Shown piece after piece: positions 31,946 to 36,558 of a DNA stretch of 36,558 nucleotides. Within the stretch, counting starts at the first letter, position 1. Each line of letters starts with the position of its first letter. The DNA is from an uncultured Parabacteroides sp. (GTDB lineage Bacteria; Bacteroidota; Bacteroidia; Bacteroidales; Tannerellaceae), in assembly GCA_949298575.1 (NCBI GenBank), contig CASFXH010000028.1, positions 1 through 36,558 on the forward strand, written 5' to 3'. The position numbers and the translations under genes are program-made. The notes under the pieces are model-generated. The model ran no database searches and was not told the origin of the DNA. It saw only the letters and a list, made by a program, of their open reading frames with translations.

Positions 31946-33864
31946 AAACGATCCAGCTCGGCGAGCCAGAGGGTGACCGCCGCGTCGCTGGGCATCCGCC
32001 AATCGCCACGGGGCGAGAGGGAGATGGAGCCCACCTTCGGCCCGTCGGGCAGGCAACTGCGCTTGAACTGCTGCTGGAAGAAGCGGCGGAAGAAGACCCG
32101 CAGCCAATGGCGGATCGTCGCCGTATCATAGACGCCTTGGAAGGCATGACGAGCCAGGAAGTCGATCTTCGCCGGGCTCGCCCCGAAGCGGAGGAAGTGG
32201 TAGAGGAAGAAATCGTGCAGCTCATAGGGGCCGACAAGGTCTTCCGTCTTCTGCCGGATGTTGCCCTGCTCGTCGGCGGGGATCAGCTCCGGGCTGATGG
32301 GCGTGTCGATAATGTCGAGCAAGGTCGCCCGGGAGTGTTCGTCGACCTTGTGGCGGGCGATCCATTCCACGAGATACTTGACCAACGTCTTGGGAATGCC
32401 GGCGTTGACGCCATACATCGACATGTGGTCGCCGTTGTAGGTCGCCCAGCCAAGGGCCAACTCGGAGAGGTCGCCCGTGCCAATGACCAAGCCGTTCGCC
32501 TGGTTGGCCACGTCCATCAGGATCTGGGTGCGCTCACGGGCCTGGCTGTTCTCGTAGGTCACGTCGTGAACGGCGGGGTCGTGGGCGATGTCCTTGAAAT
32601 GCTGGAGGCAGGCGTCCTTAATGGAGATCTCGCGGAGAGTGACGCCCAGCGAGCGGATCAAGTCGACGGCGTTGTGGTAGGTGCGGCCTGTCGTGCCGAA
32701 ACCGGGCATCGTGATGCCGATGATCCGGTCACGGGGAATCTGGAGCGCGTCAAAGGTCATGGCCGTCACCAACAGCGCCAAAGTCGAGTCGAGGCCACCT
32801 GAGATACCCACGACGGCCGCTTGGGCATGCGTATGGACGAGCCGTTTGGCCAACCCTCCGATCTGGATCTGGAAGATCTCCTCGCACCGCTCCGCCAAGG
32901 CGTCGCCCGACGGCGTGAAGGGATGGGGGTCGATGGCGCGGGTCAGCTCAACCGGCTGGTCGGGCAGGTGGAAGGGGACGACCGTCCCGTTGTCCATGCG
33001 ATAGTTCGAGCTGCCTTGCATGAAGCTGGTGTTCACCCGGCGGTCGTTCTGGAGGTTTTGCAGGTCGATCTCGGTGATGACCAGCTGTTCGCTCAAGGTG
33101 AAACGCTCCGATTCCGCGAGGATCACGCCGTTCTCGGCGATGATGGCGTTGCCGGCGAAGACGAGGTCGGTGCTCGATTCCCCAAAGCCCGCCGAAGCGT
33201 AGACATAGCCCGCCACGCACCGGCCCGATTGCTGGGCGATAAGCGAGCGGAGGTAATGATGCTTACCGATCAGCTCGTTGCTGGCCGAGAGGTTGCAAAT
33301 GACATTCGCCCCCAGCATGGCCAACTCGGAGCTCGGCGGGATGGGCACCCACAGGTCCTCGCACAGCTCGATGCCGATCCGCGCCGGCCCGCTCTCCAAG
33401 ATCAGGTAGCCGTCGAGCGGCACCTCGCGGTTCCCGACCGTGATCATCGAGGCTTGCAACTGGGCCGCCGGCGTGAACCAGCGCTCTTCCTGAAACTCTT
33501 TATAGGCGGGCAAATAACTCTTCGGGACGACCCCCAGGATCTCGCCTTTCTGGAAAGCCACCGCCGCGTTGACCAACTGGTTCCCCGACACCAGCGGGCA
33601 GCCGACGATGAGCAACGCCTTCAGGTTGGCCGTGCGGCTGACCAGCTCCAACAGCGCCCGCTCGGCCTCGCGCAGCAACAGCTCGTGCGAGAAAAGGTCC
33701 ATGCACGTATAGGCCGTCACCGCCATCTCGGGGAAAACGACGACCCGCGCCCCTCGCTCCTCGGCTTGACGCGCCAATTTCTCGATCTCTTGAATATTGT
33801 AAAAGCAGTCGGCCACCCGCACGTCGGGCACGGCCGCCGCGACTTTCATGAATCCGTAGTTCAT
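31939..33864 (-). CDS. nadE: Glutamine-dependent NAD+ synthetase
   Basis: The start at 33864 (MNYGFMKVAAAVPDVRVADC) is the natural N-terminus. An extended reading to 33981 would run through the likely promoter at 33894-33901. The 641-residue enzyme has an N-terminal nitrilase-type glutaminase with E46 (FPEMAVT), K115 (VVPKSYLP) and C168 (LCEDLW). The C-terminal synthetase has the P-loop SGGLDS (355-360) and GTGDLSELALGW. It converts deamido-NAD, ATP and glutamine to NAD in the cytosol, with ammonia channelled between the domains. Length is normal for the two-domain type. Confidence 0.96.
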   Translation of the reverse strand: MNYGFMKVAAAVPDVRVADCFYNIQEIEKLARQAEERGARVVVFPEMAVTAYTCMDLFSHELLLREAERALLELVSRTANLKALLIVGCPLVSGNQLVNAAVAFQKGEILGVVPKSYLPAYKEFQEERWFTPAAQLQASMITVGNREVPLDGYLILESGPARIGIELCEDLWVPIPPSSELAMLGANVICNLSASNELIGKHHYLRSLIAQQSGRCVAGYVYASAGFGESSTDLVFAGNAIIAENGVILAESERFTLSEQLVITEIDLQNLQNDRRVNTSFMQGSSNYRMDNGTVVPFHLPDQPVELTRAIDPHPFTPSGDALAERCEEIFQIQIGGLAKRLVHTHAQAAVVGISGGLDSTLALLVTAMTFDALQIPRDRIIGITMPGFGTTGRTYHNAVDLIRSLGVTLREISIKDACLQHFKDIAHDPAVHDVTYENSQARERTQILMDVANQANGLVIGTGDLSELALGWATYNGDHMSMYGVNAGIPKTLVKYLVEWIARHKVDEHSRATLLDIIDTPISPELIPADEQGNIRQKTEDLVGPYELHDFFLYHFLRFGASPAKIDFLARHAFQGVYDTATIRHWLRVFFRRFFQQQFKRSCLPDGPKVGSISLSPRGDWRMPSDAAVTLWLAELDRLE

Positions 33865-33893
33865 CTTTGAAACGCTTTTATTGATTAACCGGC

Positions 33894-33901
33894 CAAAGGT
33901 A
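33894..33901 (-). promoter_or_regulatory. Candidate -7 element (TACCTTTG) of nadE
   Basis: TACCTTTG on the minus strand, 29 bases upstream of the nadE ATG, is identical to the -7 of the Rpn-family gene. A TTG lies 23 bases further upstream (33927-33925), slightly too far. The rest of 33865-34026 shows no other feature. Confidence 0.45.
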
Positions 33902-34026
33902 CGGATTAATTCGCTGGGACGAATCAAAAAAGGGGGAAGAGACACCTCCCGGCGCCTTTCTCCCCACAAAACACAAAACAATCAATAAAACTTGATGCCT
34001 GATCGAGCCGTATTCTTACGTTACAT

Positions 34027-35265
34027 TTAATAAACGCCCATCCACGCACGGATCCGCCGGATCGCCTCGGCCGTCTCGTCGCGGTCGCCGAAAGCGGTCA
34101 GCCGCAAATAGCCCTCGCCGCTGGGCCCGAAACCGGCACCCGGCGTACCGACCACATGGGCCTCGTAGAGCAGCCTGTCGAAAAAGCGCCACGAGGAAAG
34201 CCCGCCCGGCGCCCGGAGCCAGAGATAGGGCGCGTTGACCCCGCCATAGACCGTCAGCCCCGCGGCCTTGAGCCCTTCCCGCATGATCCGGGCGTTCTCC
34301 AGGTAATAATCGATCGTCGCCTTCACCTGCCGCTTGCCTTCGGGGGTATAGATCGCCTCGGCGGCCCGCTGGGTGATGTAGCTCGTCCCGTTGAACTTGG
34401 TGCATTGCCGACGCGACCACAAGGGGTTGAGCGCCACCCGCTCGCCGGATAGCGTGGCGGCGGTCACCTCCTTCGGGACGACGGTGTAGCCGCACCGCAA
34501 GCCGGTGAAGCCCGCCGTCTTCGAGTAGCTGCGGATCTCGATCGCGACCCGTTTCGCCCCGCGGATCTCGTAGATGGAATGGGGGACGTCGGCGTCGCGG
34601 ATATAAGCCTCGTAAGCGGCGTCGAAGATCAACAGCGTGTCGTTCGCCAAGGCGTAGTCGACCCACTTCTTCAGTTGCGCCCGCGTCAAGGTGGTGCCCG
34701 TCGGGTTGTTGGGATAGCACAGGTAGATCAGGTCGACACGGTGGGCGGGCGGCTCGGGGATGAAACCGTTCTCGGCCGTGCAGGGCAGGTAGGTCACGTT
34801 GCTCCACTGGCCATTCTCGCCCCGCTCGCCCGAACGGCCGCACATGATGTTGCTGTCGACATAGACCGGATAGACGGGGTCGGTGATGGCCATGCTGTTG
34901 TCCCAGCGGAGGAGCTCGCCGATGTTGCCCGTGTCGCTCTTGGCGCCGTCGCTGATGAAGATTTCCGACGGTTCGAGGCGGATCCCCCTTGAGGCGTAAT
35001 CGTTTTTGAGAATCGCTTCGATCAGGAAGTCATAGCCTTGCTCCGGCCCGTAGCCCCGGAAAGTCTCCCGCCGCCCCATCTCCTCGACGGCCCCGCGCAT
35101 CGCCTCCACGACGGCGGGCGCCAACGGCTGGGTCACGTCGCCGATGCCCAGCCGGATGATCTTCTCTTTCGGATGCGTGACTTTAAACGTATTGACCCTC
35201 TTCGCGATGTCCGAGAAGAGATAGCTGCTTTGCAATTTCAAGAAATGTTCGTTGACTAATGCCAT
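34027..35265 (-). CDS. dapL: LL-diaminopimelate aminotransferase
   Basis: The 412-residue PLP enzyme is a fold-type I aminotransferase of the DapL group. It shows RLGIGDVTQPLAPAVVEAM (38-56), GYGPEQGYDFLIEAI, SDGAKSDTGN (105-114), YPNNPTG (184-190) and the Schiff-base lysine K249 in SYSKTAGFTGLRCG. It makes LL-diaminopimelate directly from tetrahydrodipicolinate and glutamate, bypassing the succinylase or acetylase routes. It lies 46 bases downstream of dapF, the enzyme for the next step, so the two probably form an operon dapF-dapL. Confidence 0.97.
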   Translation of the reverse strand: MALVNEHFLKLQSSYLFSDIAKRVNTFKVTHPKEKIIRLGIGDVTQPLAPAVVEAMRGAVEEMGRRETFRGYGPEQGYDFLIEAILKNDYASRGIRLEPSEIFISDGAKSDTGNIGELLRWDNSMAITDPVYPVYVDSNIMCGRSGERGENGQWSNVTYLPCTAENGFIPEPPAHRVDLIYLCYPNNPTGTTLTRAQLKKWVDYALANDTLLIFDAAYEAYIRDADVPHSIYEIRGAKRVAIEIRSYSKTAGFTGLRCGYTVVPKEVTAATLSGERVALNPLWSRRQCTKFNGTSYITQRAAEAIYTPEGKRQVKATIDYYLENARIMREGLKAAGLTVYGGVNAPYLWLRAPGGLSSWRFFDRLLYEAHVVGTPGAGFGPSGEGYLRLTAFGDRDETAEAIRRIRAWMGVY

Positions 35266-35311
35266 AAGATTGATTGTTTATGTGTTGTTTATGTATTATT
35301 TGATTTACACG

Positions 35312-36130
35312 TCACTCATTCTCCAGCGCGATCGCGCCCTCGAAGACGAGAGTCGCCCCGCCGGTCATCCGCACCGGTCCCTCGCCGTCCCACTCGATCG
35401 TCAGCGAGCCACCGTCCATCACGACCCGCGTCGGGCCGCTTGTCACCCCCCACGTGAGGCAGGCGACGGCCGTGGCGCAAGCCCCCGTCCCGCAAGCTTG
35501 GGTAATGCCCGAGCCCCGCTCCCAGACCCGCATCCGGACCTCGCCGGGCCCCGTGACTTGGACGAACTCCACGTTCACCCGGTCGGGGAAGGCGGGATGA
35601 CGCTCGATCAGCGGCCCGACCGTCGCGAGATCGACCTCCTCCACCCGATCCACCGGCACCACGAAATGGGGGTTGCCCATCGAGATCGACATGCCCCGAA
35701 ACGTCCCCGCGGCGGTCTCGACCGTCAGCGCCGCGTCGAGCGGCACCGGCCGCCCCATGTCGACCGTGACCGTCCGCACGCGGTTATCCCCGCCCACGTG
35801 AAGCGAGAGGAGCTTGATGCCCGAAAGCGTGTCGAGCGTCACCTCGCGTTTCGCGGTCAACCCTTTCTCGTAGACATACTTGCCGACACACCTCGACGCG
35901 TTGCCGCACATCATGGCCTCGGAACCGTCGGCGTTGAAAATGCGCATGGAGAAATCCGCCTTGCCGGAAGGCCCGATCAGGACCAGCCCGTCCGACCCGA
36001 TCCCCGTATGCGCCCGGCTCCAACGGATGGCCAGCCGCTCCGGCTCCTCGATCGGACAGCGCGTCGTATCCACGTAAATATAGTCGTTGCCGGCGCCATG
36101 CATCTTCGCGAAAGGGATAAATCTTGTCAT
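35312..36130 (-). CDS. dapF: Diaminopimelate epimerase
   Basis: The 272-residue enzyme has the two catalytic cysteines of the family: C75 in MCGNASRC and C213 in [23 protein letters not shown] (7-21) and NADGSEA are also diagnostic. It epimerises LL- to meso-diaminopimelate for lysine and peptidoglycan. The start at 36130 ([17 protein letters not shown]) is standard. Upstream, 36131-36354 is AT-rich with no credible gene; a near-consensus TATATTCG on the minus strand near 36180 may be its -7 element. Confidence 0.96.
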   Translation of the reverse strand: MTRFIPFAKMHGAGNDYIYVDTTRCPIEEPERLAIRWSRAHTGIGSDGLVLIGPSGKADFSMRIFNADGSEAMMCGNASRCVGKYVYEKGLTAKREVTLDTLSGIKLLSLHVGGDNRVRTVTVDMGRPVPLDAALTVETAAGTFRGMSISMGNPHFVVPVDRVEEVDLATVGPLIERHPAFPDRVNVEFVQVTGPGEVRMRVWERGSGITQACGTGACATAVACLTWGVTSGPTRVVMDGGSLTIEWDGEGPVRMTGGATLVFEGAIALENE

Positions 36131-36354
36131 TTTATTCTGTTTTCTTCGTTTAAACTATCTTTTTGCTCTCTCGATGCGCGAATATAAAACGATTGGACAA
36201 AACAGAAGGCCACGATGGGCAGAATGTTTCATGAAAACGTGTGGAAATTTCATTATGTCAAATTTTGAATCATTTCAAGATGTATTTATTCTAAAAAATC
36301 CATTTTCTGATTACAAATTAAAATATAGAGAAAGAAAGAGCATACGAGTTGGAT

Positions 36355-36490
36355 CGTCGCGCACGTGAAATGCATGTTCCAGCAGCTGGAACGGTCGTCG
36401 CGCACGTGAAATGGGTGTTCCAGCGGCTGGAACGGCCGTCGCGCACGTGAAATGGGCGTTCCAGCGGCTGGAACGGCCGTCGCGCACGTG
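36355..36490. repeat. 41-bp tandem hairpin array, three full units and a partial
   Basis: CGTCGCGCACGTG begins at 36355, 36396, 36437 and 36478, exactly 41 bases apart. Each full unit also has GAAATG followed by a hairpin, GTTCCAGCAGCTGGAAC in the first unit and GTTCCAGCGGCTGGAAC in the next two. The centre base change keeps the arms perfect. It lies upstream of dapF in a 428-base non-coding end of the window (36131-36558), otherwise featureless. Confidence 0.9.
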
Positions 36491-36558
36491 CAGTAAGGGT
36501 TTCAGGGAGTTACGAAGGGCGATTTTTTTGAAAAACAAATTTTCCTCATGTGTGGGAA

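Noticed and set aside
32821-33870. 349-codon open frame opposite nadE
   Set aside because: It is an antisense shadow; nadE has all catalytic residues.
33865-33981. Extended N-terminus of NAD synthetase
   Set aside because: The extra 39 residues are not part of the family and would cover the TACCTTTG promoter element.
36087-36368. 93-codon open frame upstream of dapF
   Set aside because: It overlaps the dapF start on the other strand, shows no recognisable domain and runs into the 41-bp array.
36355-36490. CRISPR array at the right end
   Set aside because: The whole 41-base unit is near-identical; there are no unique spacers.

Overview
The window looks like chromosome of a GC-rich member of the Bacteroidales, possibly near Parabacteroides/Tannerella; the genus is a guess. 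The signs are: TAnnTTTG-type -7 promoter elements; several lipoproteins; a DapL-type lysine/diaminopimelate route; an acetyl-CoA hydrolase/CoA-transferase of the succinate-fermenter type; AraC regulators beside glycosidases; and a radical SAM/lipoprotein gene pair typical of the phylum. No tRNA, rRNA, CRISPR array, IS element or prophage was recognised.

Layout, left to right. (1) 1-1619: two Rpn/PD-(D/E)XK-type nuclease genes on the minus strand, the first cut by the window edge. Tandem repeats and two copies of a two-hairpin dyad lie around the complete one. (2) 1620-5244: minus-strand operon etfB-etfA-acyl-CoA dehydrogenase, ending in a cluster of hairpins that includes an intrinsic terminator. 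(3) 5388-13005: plus-strand run of an asparaginase-type lipoprotein, a flavin split-barrel lipoprotein, a HAD phosphatase, radA, a B12-binding radical SAM enzyme, a GT2 glycosyltransferase and a COG2509 flavoprotein; the last three overlap. (4) 13027-13257: six-copy 40-bp hairpin array between convergent genes, then miaB on the minus strand. (5) 14711-16851: a promoter-terminator unit that may be a small RNA, a small membrane protein gene, and a CoA-transferase. (6) 17054-20632: pstC-pstA-pstB-phoU, with an unusual pstC and no pstS alongside. (7) 20808-28691: a glycan-use island with a GH95-type and a GH123/DUF4091-type hydrolase, two AraC regulators and a Tat-exported aldo/keto reductase. (8) 28882-31850: an alpha/beta hydrolase lipoprotein converging on the rSAM/lipoprotein pair. 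(9) 31939-36130: nadE, dapL and dapF on the minus strand. (10) 36131-36558: non-coding, with a 41-bp hairpin array.

The most striking feature is intergenic. At least five unrelated sequence families form phased tandem arrays of palindromes (22, 24, 40 and 41 bp periods, plus an irregular GCTTGCGG family). The 24-bp type occurs at three separate loci with three core sequences, and two cores share one phase inside a single array. This points to a process that builds and maintains regularly spaced dyads whatever their sequence. The rSAM/lipoprotein pair is the best candidate protein system of unknown function.
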